Assembly (NCBI GenBank): GCA_049514215.1 | Contig: JBEKVI010000006.1 | Span: 62,001-126,000, forward strand | Reading direction: 5' to 3' | From: BOG-994 sp049514215 | GTDB taxonomy: Bacteria; Pseudomonadota; Gammaproteobacteria; Burkholderiales; Burkholderiaceae_D | Length of the DNA stretch: 64,000 nt | Program-made: the position numbers and the translations under genes | In this document: positions 15,727-23,800 of the stretch, piece after piece | Numbering within the stretch: position 1 is the stretch's first letter | How the letters are laid out: each line of letters begins with the position of its first letter | The notes under the pieces: generated by a model | Seen by the model: the letters and a program-made list of their open reading frames with translations, nothing else | The model's database searches: none | Told to the model about the DNA's origin: nothing

Positions 15727-17469
15727 ATGGATCAGTGCGCCATGAGAACGCGAATTGTCTCGGCTTCAGAAAGCCGGTCGTGCGGGTCGCTGCACAAACG
15801 CGGTTCGAGGTTGGCCTCCGGTTTGGCTGGGCTCGCTCTTCTGGCCCTCGCTCAAGGGGCCTTCGCTGAAGAAGACGCGGCCCCTGCGCCCTCGAAGGGC
15901 GTCTGCGACCCCTACAAGAATTTTGAATGTCTCGACGACTACCTCGGTCAGGGGTTCTGGGAGCGCCTGTCCCATTATTACGATCTCGAGTGGGGTCAGC
16001 CCGCCGGTCCCTCCGATCCCAAGGCCCCGGAAGCGCGTCGAGCGGACTGGCCCCCGGCCGCAGAGTCGACGCCCCCCATGCCATTTACGGAATGGCCCTA
16101 TGGTGGGACCACCCCCTTGGGCGTGACGCGTCCCGGGTCCGTCGATAGCCCGCTCATGGAAGCGCTGGGCACAACGAGCTTTGGTCAGTGGCTGAACGCA
16201 AACAACTTTCAGCTCTACGGCTGGGTCGACGTTGGCGGCAATATTAGTACCAGTACCGTAAAGCCCGGCGGGAATGCTCCTGCGGCCTACTTGTACACGC
16301 CCAACACGGTCCAACTCGATCAAGCTGTCCTTTATTTGGATCGATTCCCGGATACGGTCCAGAAGGACCATATCGATTGGGGAATGCGTTTTTCGGTCAT
16401 GTACGGCGAGAATTATCGCTACACGACGTCATACGGACTCGCGAGTTATCAGCTCCTCGATGAGAACAAGGTCAATGGATACGACTTTCCCATGTTCTAC
16501 GGGGAGCTTTTCATCCCCTATGTCGCCGAAGGCATGATGGTACGAGTGGGCCGATTCATATCCCTACCCGACATTGAGGCGCAGCTCGCCCCGAACAATT
16601 ACATGTACACGCACTCGATGACGTATACGTTCGATAACTATACGAACACCGGGATCCAGACCTCACTTGCGCTCAACAAGAATTGGATTCTCCAGTTCGG
16701 CATCACTTCGGGAACGGAGGCCGCGTTGACCCACGTGCATGAAACGGTGGGTAATCCCTATCCCGATGTCCCGGGTACGGGGCCCGGACAAGCAGGCTAT
16801 AACCCGCTTTACCCTTACTCGAGCTTTAAGAAGGATCCCGGTGCGATGCCAAGCTATACGGGTTGCGTGCGCTATACGACCGATAGCGGCAGAGACGACG
16901 TGAACGTCTGCGCGGACGCCATCAACTCCGGAGAGTACGGTTACAACAATCTGCAATGGTATGGATTCACGGCTTACCATCAGTTCGATGAGCACTGGCA
17001 TCTTTCCTTCGAGGCCTATCATCTGTTCGAAAGGGATGTGCCCAATGCGCTCAACAGCGATGTGCAGACGATCTACGCCAATGGCGGAGCGCCCTTTGCG
17101 CCGCGCTACGTCCCGTACAACGCTCCGGGCCTGGCGATCTGCTCATCCGCGAACGTCGTGAGCTGCCGTGCCGGTGCTTGGGGGGAGGTGGCATATCTCA
17201 ACTATTCGCCGGATCCCATGAACAATATCTCGATTCGCCCTGAACTTTACTGGGATCCGCAAGGCCAACGGACCGGGGTGCCCACGCACTACGTGAATCT
17301 CGCGGTCGGCTGGCAGCACTGGTTTTCGCCTCAGGTCGAGATTCGTCCGGAAATCGCGTACTACCATTCGCTGGACGCACCGGCATTTAACGGAAATTCG
17401 AATGCCGGCATTGCGCCGAATAAGTCGACAGAGGTCATCGTCTCGGCCGACCTCATCTGGCACTTCTAG
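15727..17469 (+). CDS. Outer-membrane beta-barrel protein, porin-2 (OmpL-like) family
   Basis: Exported protein of about 580 residues. The signal peptide ends near GAFA (KRGSRLASGLAGLALLALAQ precedes it). After a proline-rich linker the sequence becomes alternating aromatic/polar strands (FQLYGWVDVGGNIS, DWGMRFSVMYGENYR, MVRVGRF, WHLSFEAYHLF) and ends STEVIVSADLIWHF, with the C-terminal phenylalanine of barrel proteins. I assign it to the BBP2/OmpL-like porins; the substrate is unknown. Six mature-part cysteines fall in three local pairs. The start is uncertain: ATG 15727 or 15742, both giving the signal peptide, neither with a strong ribosome site. Confidence 0.8.
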   Translation: MDQCAMRTRIVSASESRSCGSLHKRGSRLASGLAGLALLALAQGAFAEEDAAPAPSKGVCDPYKNFECLDDYLGQGFWERLSHYYDLEWGQPAGPSDPKAPEARRADWPPAAESTPPMPFTEWPYGGTTPLGVTRPGSVDSPLMEALGTTSFGQWLNANNFQLYGWVDVGGNISTSTVKPGGNAPAAYLYTPNTVQLDQAVLYLDRFPDTVQKDHIDWGMRFSVMYGENYRYTTSYGLASYQLLDENKVNGYDFPMFYGELFIPYVAEGMMVRVGRFISLPDIEAQLAPNNYMYTHSMTYTFDNYTNTGIQTSLALNKNWILQFGITSGTEAALTHVHETVGNPYPDVPGTGPGQAGYNPLYPYSSFKKDPGAMPSYTGCVRYTTDSGRDDVNVCADAINSGEYGYNNLQWYGFTAYHQFDEHWHLSFEAYHLFERDVPNALNSDVQTIYANGGAPFAPRYVPYNAPGLAICSSANVVSCRAGAWGEVAYLNYSPDPMNNISIRPELYWDPQGQRTGVPTHYVNLAVGWQHWFSPQVEIRPEIAYYHSLDAPAFNGNSNAGIAPNKSTEVIVSADLIWHF

Positions 17470-17509
17470 TCACTTGCTGCTTGAGTCCGGCGCACTAAGG
17501 CTGAAGTAC

Positions 17510-18589
17510 CTAGCCGTTGATCGGACGTCGGCGGCGAATCCAATCGAGCAGCTGATTGGGAACAAGAGCCTTCGTTAGCGCGCGCCGCGACATGCCGTTG
17601 ACCACGCCGTAGCGAAGCGTGGCATCGGCGAGCAGGCGCATCGCGAGCCAAGGGCGAAGCTCTGCGTTGGAGTAAGCCGCGTCGATCGATGCGCGAGCGA
17701 CTTGTCCCCTTAACGAGGCTCTGTTGCGCCGAACCAGTTCGGGATCGCGCGCGCAACTTCGCTGGTACACGTGAAGACCGTCGAGACTGTCGCGCGGCTT
17801 GTGCGAGGACATCTGCGTGTCCGAACGACGGTACTGCAAGAGCGGCCGCTCGACGTATCCAAACTGGGTCACCCTGGCCACGCGCACGAGCCAATCCCAG
17901 TCGGTTGCCGAGCGCGCTTCGGGATCGAATCCGCCCGCCACCTGCAAGACGGATGCTCGCACCATGACCGTAGGCGGGTGCGCGAAATTTCCGTGCGCCA
18001 TGGCGTCGTAGACATTGCCAAACGCCACCTTGACCGATTCGGTAGCCGGTCGCGGCGCGGGCAGATACGAGGCGATTTCAAGAGTATCCGCCTTGGCATA
18101 CTTCGACAGAGGTCCGCCGAGCTCCGGCGCGCAACTCGAATAATACTGTCCAATATAGGAATCGGCGATCGGCCCGGTCGAATCAAAGGCGCCAAAATCC
18201 GAACAGCACAACCCGATCTCCGGATGGGCGCGCATCAACGCCACTTGGATGGCCAATCTCTCCGGGGCGCAGATATCGTCATGATCCATGAGCGCCACGA
18301 ACTCGCCCCGGGCCTGCCTTAGGGCGGCATTGCGGGCGGCGGCGAGGCCCGCGTTCTTTTGGCGAATACTGTGGATCCGGTCGCCATAGGTTTGAAGCAG
18401 TTCCCAAGTCCCATCCGTCGAGCCGTCGTCGACGACGAGCAGCTCGACGTCGGAATAGGTCTGCGCAAGCACGCTATCGATGGCCTGGGCAAGCTCGCGG
18501 GCGCCGTTATAGACGGGCAATGCAACAGTGACCAAGCCTTGTATTGGATTTGCCGGAAGTGGGGACGAACCATTGAGGCCTTGCGACAT
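17510..18589 (-). CDS. Family 2 glycosyltransferase
   Basis: Cytoplasmic-face GT-A fold enzyme of 359 residues that would transfer a sugar from a nucleotide donor during surface polysaccharide or lipid glycosylation. Residues about 18-130 show VTVALPVYNGARELAQAIDS, VELLVVDDGSTDGT, the AGLAAARNAALRQARGE segment and the metal-binding MDHDD. The C-terminal half is family-variable. Together with the flippase gene at 13.4 kb it suggests a small surface-glycan locus split by the barrel gene. Donor and acceptor cannot be inferred. A palindrome lies just upstream of its start. Confidence 0.9.
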   Translation of the reverse strand: MSQGLNGSSPLPANPIQGLVTVALPVYNGARELAQAIDSVLAQTYSDVELLVVDDGSTDGTWELLQTYGDRIHSIRQKNAGLAAARNAALRQARGEFVALMDHDDICAPERLAIQVALMRAHPEIGLCCSDFGAFDSTGPIADSYIGQYYSSCAPELGGPLSKYAKADTLEIASYLPAPRPATESVKVAFGNVYDAMAHGNFAHPPTVMVRASVLQVAGGFDPEARSATDWDWLVRVARVTQFGYVERPLLQYRRSDTQMSSHKPRDSLDGLHVYQRSCARDPELVRRNRASLRGQVARASIDAAYSNAELRPWLAMRLLADATLRYGVVNGMSRRALTKALVPNQLLDWIRRRRPING

Positions 18590-18608
18590 CGGACTTGCCC
18601 TCTCTATT

Positions 18609-18624
18609 GTTAGTGAGCGCTAAC
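18609..18624. promoter_or_regulatory. Operator-like palindrome upstream of the glycosyltransferase gene
   Basis: GTTAG and CTAAC flank six bases (TGAGCG). The repeat lies 20 bases before the glycosyltransferase ATG, where a bound repressor would block initiation. The shape is like TetR- or LacI-family operators, but no such regulator is nearby. Confidence 0.3.
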
Positions 18625-18819
18625 TACTATTCTGAATCCGCTCAAACCTGCACCGACCCCTGAACAAGCCAGCCCGCCGCGCACGTCCTTTCCCCAAAGT
18701 GCAGCCCCAGTCAAGAGGTGCGCCGTCGTAACCCGAGCTAAAGCAATGATTTGCGCGACGAATAGTTGGTCTGCTGCCGCGCGGTTTGGAGGATAAGACG
18801 GACCGCTGTTTCCGCGTCT

Positions 18820-18838
18820 CTGTTACTTCTGGTAACAG
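18820..18838. repeat. Perfect 7-bp inverted repeat in intergenic DNA
   Basis: CTGTTAC and GTAACAG are separated by five bases (TTCTG). The CTGT/ACAG ends are 11 bases apart, not the eight of a LexA box. No gene start is close, so its role is unknown. Confidence 0.4.
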
Positions 18839-19198
18839 TTTAATGGAAACCCGTTGGGCCTGCAGAGGTGTGACAAGCCTGCGGCCACCCCCGTCCTTAA
18901 CGTTTCCGGCCAGGTTTTAGCATTGCAGCAGAGATCCCACCGCGATGGAACCGCCAAGCCGAGAATTCGGTGTCCGTGAGAGGCGCGTGTTGCATATTTT
19001 TCCCGATCCGCGAATCCGCCTTGGGCTGGATTTTGAATGCGGGGCACTGTCACAAGGGGCGCGCCAATGGCGATACCGCCCGTGATCCCTCACGTCCAGA
19101 GAGGAGATGCCGGGGAGGGTCTTCGGGCCGGGTCAACAATTCAGCATCCACGCTGCTTGGCCGCGCGCCCAATCGTCGATTTCGGTTTTTCTTTGTGC

Positions 19199-20293
19199 CT
19201 AGACGTTAAAGCGGAAATGCATCACGTCTCCGTCCTGAACCACGTATTCCTTTCCTTCGAGCCGTAGGCGTCCCTTCTCCTTGGCCCCCGCCTCTCCTTT
19301 GCAGCTGATGAAATCGGCATATGCAATGACCTCGGCCCGGATGAATCCCCGCTCGAAGTCCGTGTGAATCACCCCGGCGGCTTGGGGAGCCGTTGCACCG
19401 ATTTGCACCGTCCATGCGCGTACCTCTTTGACCCCCGCAGTGAAATAGGTTTGCAACCCAAGCAAAGTGAAGGCAGCCCGTACCAGCCGGTTTAGCCCTG
19501 GTTCGGTCATCCCCATGTCGTTAAGAAAGACCTCCTTGTCGCCATCGGGCAGGTCAGCGATCTCGGATTCGATCGCTGCGCAAATCGCGACGACCGGCAC
19601 CCCTTGTGCCCGTGCGTATTCCTGCAGTTTCGTGAGCAACGGATTGTTCTCGAAGCCGTGCTCCGAGACATTGGCGACGTACATGGCGGGCTTTGCCGTG
19701 ATAAGGCAAAGTGGCTTGATCAGTTCCTCTTCTTCGTGCGTGAGGCCCAATGATCGGACCGGCAGCGCCTGATCCAAATGCGAGCGGACGCGCTCGAGAA
19801 CGGCTACGAGTTTTCCAGCTTCCTTGTCATTTCCCGACTTCGCGGCCTTTGCGTAACGCTGGTAGCTTTTATCGACCGTTGCCAGATCGGCAAGCGCCAA
19901 TTCCGTCTGGATCACCTCCAAGTCGGCAATCGGGTCGACTTTGCCGGCGACGTGGATGATGTTGGGGTCTTCGAAACAGCGTACGACGTTGACGATCGCA
20001 TTGGTCTCGCGGATGTGCGCAAGAAACTGGTTGCCCAGCCCCTCTCCTTTCGAGGCGCCCGCGACGAGACCGGCGATGTCGACAAATTCAACGACAGCTG
20101 GGACCACGCGCTCGGGCACGACGATCTGCGCCAGTTCCGCCAGGCGCGCATCGGGCAGTTCAACGACCCCGACATTGGGTTCAATGGTGCAAAACGGATA
20201 GTTCTCCGCCGCGATCCCAGCCTTGGTTAACGCGTTAAACAGCGTCGACTTGCCGACGTTGGGTAGCCCAACAATGCCACATTGCAGCGCCAT
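19199..20293 (-). CDS. ychF: Redox-regulated ATPase YchF
   Basis: Obg-related P-loop NTPase of 364 residues that prefers ATP, binds ribosomes and is linked to oxidative-stress responses. The N-terminus MALQCGIVGLPNVGKSTLF carries the P-loop; the switch region has VEFVDIAGLVAGASKGEGLG, and the specificity motif is the NVSE-type sequence (YVANVSEHG) that replaces NKxD in YchF. The C-terminal TGS domain ends in the usual GKEYVVQDGDVMHFRFNV. It follows pth on the same strand, the usual betaproteobacterial order. Confidence 0.97.
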   Translation of the reverse strand: MALQCGIVGLPNVGKSTLFNALTKAGIAAENYPFCTIEPNVGVVELPDARLAELAQIVVPERVVPAVVEFVDIAGLVAGASKGEGLGNQFLAHIRETNAIVNVVRCFEDPNIIHVAGKVDPIADLEVIQTELALADLATVDKSYQRYAKAAKSGNDKEAGKLVAVLERVRSHLDQALPVRSLGLTHEEEELIKPLCLITAKPAMYVANVSEHGFENNPLLTKLQEYARAQGVPVVAICAAIESEIADLPDGDKEVFLNDMGMTEPGLNRLVRAAFTLLGLQTYFTAGVKEVRAWTVQIGATAPQAAGVIHTDFERGFIRAEVIAYADFISCKGEAGAKEKGRLRLEGKEYVVQDGDVMHFRFNV

Positions 20294-20538
20294 AAACCTC
20301 TTTCAGTATGCAATCGTCACGACAGGGCTCTCGGAATCCCGCCCAGTAAGAACGTGTAGTTCGCCGCTCGATAGGCGCCAATTCTACCGCCGCCCACATG
20401 ACGCACCAAGAATTGCGCCCCAAACGAGATCCTCGAAAAGCCCTCGCCTGATAGACCTAGAAATCGCCTCCTCGGGCGCGTCTGCCGACCGAAATCCCGA
20501 CGAATCCTTTGTGGCCCTCCGAAACGAAACCGCACGGG

Positions 20539-21108
20539 CTACTTGGTATGCAGTTTCATGATGGCCGTGGCCATGTCCCCTGCGAACACGTAGGGAAGCA
20601 CAGCGATGCTTCGCTCGATGGCGGAATCGATCAGTGTCTGATCATTCGCCCGAGGTGGATGCAGAACGAAATCCACGACATCTTGCTCGAGGTTTAGGCT
20701 CCGTGGATGTCCAATGCCGATGCGTAAGCGCCAGAATTCCGGGGTACCTAAATGCTGGGCGATGTCCTTTAATCCATTGTGCCCAGCGTGACCGCCACCC
20801 AACTTCAGTTTCGCCGTGCCCGGTAGAAGGTCGAGCTCGTCGTGAGCAACCAGGATCTCGCCGGGGGCGATCTTGAAAAAGCGTGACAAGGCGCCCACGG
20901 ATTGCCCTGAACGGTTCATGAACGTCTGGGGCAGCAGGAGATGCGCACTCCCAACCCGCGCCGTGCGGCCAAAGAACCCGGCTTCTTGTCGAAACTGGAC
21001 GCCGACATTGACGGCATAGCTCTCCACGAGCCAGAAGCCAGCGTTGTGGCGCGTGGCCTCGTATTGCGGGCCGGGGTTTCCCAGTCCAACCAGAAGTCGA
21101 ATTGTCAT
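20539..21108 (-). CDS. pth: Peptidyl-tRNA hydrolase
   Basis: Releases tRNA from peptidyl-tRNA that has dropped off ribosomes. The 189-residue protein begins MTIRLLVGLGNPGPQYEATR with the catalytic-site histidine in RHNAGFW, followed by LLLPQTFMNRSGQSV, HDELDL and GGGHAGHNGLKDI, all family signatures. The ATG at 21108 gives the exact family N-terminus; the longer frame upstream does not belong. It is normally adjacent to rplY, but here a plus-strand alarmone hydrolase gene lies between them. Confidence 0.96.
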   Translation of the reverse strand: MTIRLLVGLGNPGPQYEATRHNAGFWLVESYAVNVGVQFRQEAGFFGRTARVGSAHLLLPQTFMNRSGQSVGALSRFFKIAPGEILVAHDELDLLPGTAKLKLGGGHAGHNGLKDIAQHLGTPEFWRLRIGIGHPRSLNLEQDVVDFVLHPPRANDQTLIDSAIERSIAVLPYVFAGDMATAIMKLHTK

Positions 21109-21182
21109 TTGAGGGGATCCAGCGTCATGCATTCGGCGATTGTAGTGTTCAGCGGTCCGACAAATGCCCGTTGCAACCGCGG

Positions 21183-21188
21183 TATAAT
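21183..21188 (+). promoter_or_regulatory. Candidate -10 element for the alarmone hydrolase gene
   Basis: A consensus TATAAT lies 127 bases before the start codon, with no recognisable -35. The leader between them contains the near-perfect hairpin GAGTTCC/GGAACTC at 21216-21231. Confidence 0.35.
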
Positions 21189-21314
21189 TAGGTTGCCGGC
21201 GCAAGGCCGTGCGTTGAGTTCCTCGGAACTCGATTCGATCCGGGCCTGCGCATCGAGAGGGCCGGGTTTGAACCCACGTCGGTCCACGAAGCCTGCCGCC
21301 CAACCGGGGCTAAA

Positions 21315-21857
21315 ATGAACGTAGAAGCTGACCGTCTGCCGCTCCTCTTTTCCGCGCTCGCGTTTGCTGCGGAAAAACACCGCGACCAAAAGCGAAAGGG
21401 ACAAGATGCCAGTCCCTACATCAACCATCCCATCGAAGTGGCGCGCATCCTCGCCGCGGAGGGCGGCGTCACCGATCCTGTCACTCTGGCTGCTGCGATT
21501 TTGCACGACACGGTTGAGGACACCTGCACCACGCCTGAAGAACTGCGCGAACTTTTTGGCAGCGAGATTGCAGATGTCGTAGCCGAGGTGACGGACGACA
21601 AGACGTTGCCCAAAAGCGAGCGTAAGCGACTTCAGATCGAGCACGCCCCACACCTTTCCGAGCGGGCGAAGCGCGTCAAACTCGCCGACAAAATCGCCAA
21701 TATCCGCGACGTCGCTGCACGACCACCGCAGTCCTGGAACCTTGAGCGCCGACAGCAGTACTTCGATTGGGCGCAGGATGTCGTCAACGGCCTGCGCGGA
21801 ACCAACGCCGGCCTCGAGCGTGTCTTCGACCAGGCATTTATTCAAAAGCCGAGCTAG
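21315..21857 (+). CDS. MESH1-type (p)ppGpp hydrolase, HD domain
   Basis: Single-domain HD hydrolase of 180 residues. Metal-binding positions of the RelA/SpoT hydrolase fold are present: H38 (in NHPIEVARIL), H64-D65 and E68-D69 (ILHDTVEDT) and D125 (VKLADKIANIRD). The stretch EVTDDKTLPKSERKRLQ is characteristic of MESH1/HDDC3 rather than of long SpoT proteins. No synthetase, TGS or ACT domain is present, so it should degrade alarmones only; animal MESH1 also hydrolyses NADPH. It lies on the opposite strand inside the rplY-pth block and converges on rplY. Confidence 0.9.
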   Translation: MNVEADRLPLLFSALAFAAEKHRDQKRKGQDASPYINHPIEVARILAAEGGVTDPVTLAAAILHDTVEDTCTTPEELRELFGSEIADVVAEVTDDKTLPKSERKRLQIEHAPHLSERAKRVKLADKIANIRDVAARPPQSWNLERRQQYFDWAQDVVNGLRGTNAGLERVFDQAFIQKPS

Positions 21858-21910
21858 CTCCAAGCCGGCTCGCGGTTTTACGCGAGAACTTGAAGCGCTC
21901 GGCTTTCGGT

Positions 21911-22558
21911 CTACTTCTTCTCGGTTGCGGGGGCTGCAGCAGCGCCTGCAGCAGGCGTTGCGGTCGCGTCGGCGGCCGCAACGGGCGCCGGCTCTTCCAT
22001 TCCACGCGGGACCGTTACGGTCACAACGACGTAGTTCTCCTGACTGACGGCGGTCACGCCCTCAGGCAGCTTGAGATCCTGGACGTGAACCGTTTGCCCC
22101 ACGGAGAGATTGGACAGATCAACCTCGATGAACTCGGGAAGATCCTTCGGCAGACAGGACACGTCGATCTCGGTGAAGACGTGGCTGACGACTGCGCTCG
22201 ACTGTTTTACCGCCGGCGAGTTCTCCGCGTTCACGAAGTGCAGCGGAACTTTGACGTGAATCTTCTCGTTGGCTGCGACGCGCTGAAAGTCGACGTGAAG
22301 GACCTGGGGTTTGAATGCATGCATCTGGACGTCGCGCAAAAGCACCGACTCACCCGGGCGGCCGTCGATCTCGAGATCGAGGATCGATGCATGAAAGGCT
22401 TCCTTGCGCAGGGCATGGAAGAGAGCGTTATGGTCCAACTCGATGGGCGTAGGATTGGCAGAGCTTCCATAGAGAATTCCAGGAACCTTGCCGGCGCGGC
22501 GAAGGCGGCGGCTCGCACCCGTACCTTGCGCCGTGCGCGATGTAGCGACGACTTTCAT
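21911..22558 (-). CDS. rplY: 50S ribosomal protein L25 (Ctc form)
   Basis: Binds 5S rRNA in the large subunit. The 215-residue protein is the long form: an L25 domain (residues 1-95, with VVATSRTAQGTGASRRLRRA and GKVPGILYG) followed by the beta-rich Ctc extension (LHFVNAENSPAV, TEIDVSCLPKDLPEFIEVDLS) and an Ala-rich tail ending EKK. I chose the ATG at 22558, with GGAG six bases upstream, over the ATG four codons earlier. It follows prs on the same strand. Confidence 0.96.
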   Translation of the reverse strand: MKVVATSRTAQGTGASRRLRRAGKVPGILYGSSANPTPIELDHNALFHALRKEAFHASILDLEIDGRPGESVLLRDVQMHAFKPQVLHVDFQRVAANEKIHVKVPLHFVNAENSPAVKQSSAVVSHVFTEIDVSCLPKDLPEFIEVDLSNLSVGQTVHVQDLKLPEGVTAVSQENYVVVTVTVPRGMEEPAPVAAADATATPAAGAAAAPATEKK

Positions 22559-22570
22559 TGCGTTCTCCAA

Positions 22571-22648
22571 AAAAAGGTTGGCTGTCCGCGACCAGACAGC
22601 AAATGCCCCGAAATCGAACCCGGTTTCCCGGGCTTCCCGTATCGGGGC
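22571..22648 (-). terminator. Hairpins and T-tract in the prs-rplY spacer
   Basis: On the minus-strand transcript a long imperfect hairpin comes first (GCCCCGA 22605-22611 with TCGGGGC 22642-22648, enclosing CCCGG/CCGGG). A second 6-bp stem follows (GCTGTC 22581-22586 with GACAGC 22595-22600), then, after a few bases, seven T just before the rplY ribosome site. This could be an attenuator or partial terminator that sets rplY expression. Confidence 0.35.
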
Positions 22649-22672
22649 TTACGGTATTCTTGGCTGGGAGGC

Positions 22673-23620
22673 CTAATCAACGAACAACGAACTGACTGAG
22701 TCCCCCTTGCTGATGCGGGTGATCGTCTCGGCCAGAAGCGGCGCGCATGACAACTGCCGAATCTTCGAACTTTTCTGCGCATCCCGATTCAACGGGATCG
22801 TATCGATCACGACGACTTCATCGAGCGCGCTTGCATCGATTCTCTGCACCGCACCTCCCGAGAGCACCGGATGCGTGCAGTAGGCCATCACCTTCAAGGC
22901 CCCGCGCTCCTTGAGCGCTTGAGCCGCTTTGCACAGGGTGTTGGCAGTATCCACCATGTCATCCATGATGACCGCCGTGCGCCCGTCCACGTCACCGATG
23001 ATATTCATGACTTCCGCGACATTGGCGCGCGGGCGTCGTTTGTCGATAATGGCAAGATCGACGTCCAAGCGCTTGGCAAACGCCCGAGCTCGAACGACTC
23101 CCCCCACGTCCGGCGACACGACCTGCACGTTCTCCAAATTTTGCTTGTAGAGGTCGGCCAGCAATATGGGCGAGGCGTAGATGTTATCGACGGGAATATC
23201 GAAAAAGCCCTGAATCTGATCGGCATGCAAATCCATCGTCAGGACGCGGTCCACTCCCACGGCCTGTAACATGTTCGCGACGACCTTGGCCGAGATTGCA
23301 AAGCGCCCCGAGCGCGGCCGACGGTCTTGCCTCGCGTAACCGAAATAGGGCACGGCTGCGGTAATACGACCCGCCGACGAGCGCTTGAGCGCGTCGACCA
23401 TCACCACTAACTCCATCAAATTGTCATTCGTCGGAGCGCACGTCGATTGCAGCACCACGACGTCCTTTCCGCGCACATTTTCCTGTATTTCAATATTGAC
23501 CTCACCGTCGGAGAACCGCCCGACGATGGCCTTGCCCAACGGCTGGTTGAGGTTCTTCGCCACCGCCGCCGCGAGTTGCGGATTGGCGTTACCGGTAAAG
23601 AGCATCACGCCTTCGGTCAT
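22673..23620 (-). CDS. prs: Ribose-phosphate pyrophosphokinase
   Basis: Makes PRPP from ribose 5-phosphate and ATP, feeding nucleotide and histidine synthesis (HisG, encoded at 50.8 kb, consumes PRPP). The 315-residue class I enzyme has FSDGEVNIEIQENVRG, the flexible-loop sequence PYFGYARQDRRPRSGR, the DLHADQIQGFFDIPVDN segment and the PRPP-binding loop DDMVDTANTL. Length and motifs are complete. It lies between tRNA-Gln and rplY on the same strand. Confidence 0.97.
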   Translation of the reverse strand: MTEGVMLFTGNANPQLAAAVAKNLNQPLGKAIVGRFSDGEVNIEIQENVRGKDVVVLQSTCAPTNDNLMELVVMVDALKRSSAGRITAAVPYFGYARQDRRPRSGRFAISAKVVANMLQAVGVDRVLTMDLHADQIQGFFDIPVDNIYASPILLADLYKQNLENVQVVSPDVGGVVRARAFAKRLDVDLAIIDKRRPRANVAEVMNIIGDVDGRTAVIMDDMVDTANTLCKAAQALKERGALKVMAYCTHPVLSGGAVQRIDASALDEVVVIDTIPLNRDAQKSSKIRQLSCAPLLAETITRISKGDSVSSLFVD

Positions 23621-23656
23621 GGTAATCCCTGCATTTGCGACGCTGACAACGAAGAA

Positions 23657-23733
23657 TGGCTGGGGAGGAAGGATTCGAACCTTCGCATGCCGGAATCAAA
23701 ATCCGGTGCCTTAACCAGCTTGGCGACTCCCCA
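23657..23733 (-). tRNA. tRNA-Gln (anticodon UUG)
   Basis: A 77-base cloverleaf including an encoded CCA. The acceptor stem TGGGGAG pairs perfectly with CTCCCCA. The anticodon stem CCGGA/TCCGG closes the loop TTTTGAT with TTG at positions 34-36. The T arm is AAGG-TTCGAAT-CCTT in form. Its position between prs and ispE is the standard betaproteobacterial location. Confidence 0.96.
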
Positions 23734-23800
23734 ACACAACCGCGCCAGTCCGGAGCCGTTTCTTGGGGCCCGGACCATAACTTCCAAAACCGCACGCCCG

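Larger units (their letters stand above)
18590..19198. other. Non-coding region, 609 bp, with two operator-like palindromes
   Basis: Lies between the glycosyltransferase start and the ychF stop, both minus strand. No frame looks like a gene. It contains the inverted repeats at 18609-18624 and 18820-18838, listed separately. Otherwise I see nothing specific. Confidence 0.55.

Noticed and set aside
18820..18838. LexA (SOS) box
   Set aside because: The CTGT and ACAG ends are separated by 11 bases rather than 8, and no gene start is adjacent.
21767..22699. 310-codon plus-strand frame across the rplY region
   Set aside because: Antisense to rplY, which is clear on the other strand; the frame has no recognisable protein features.
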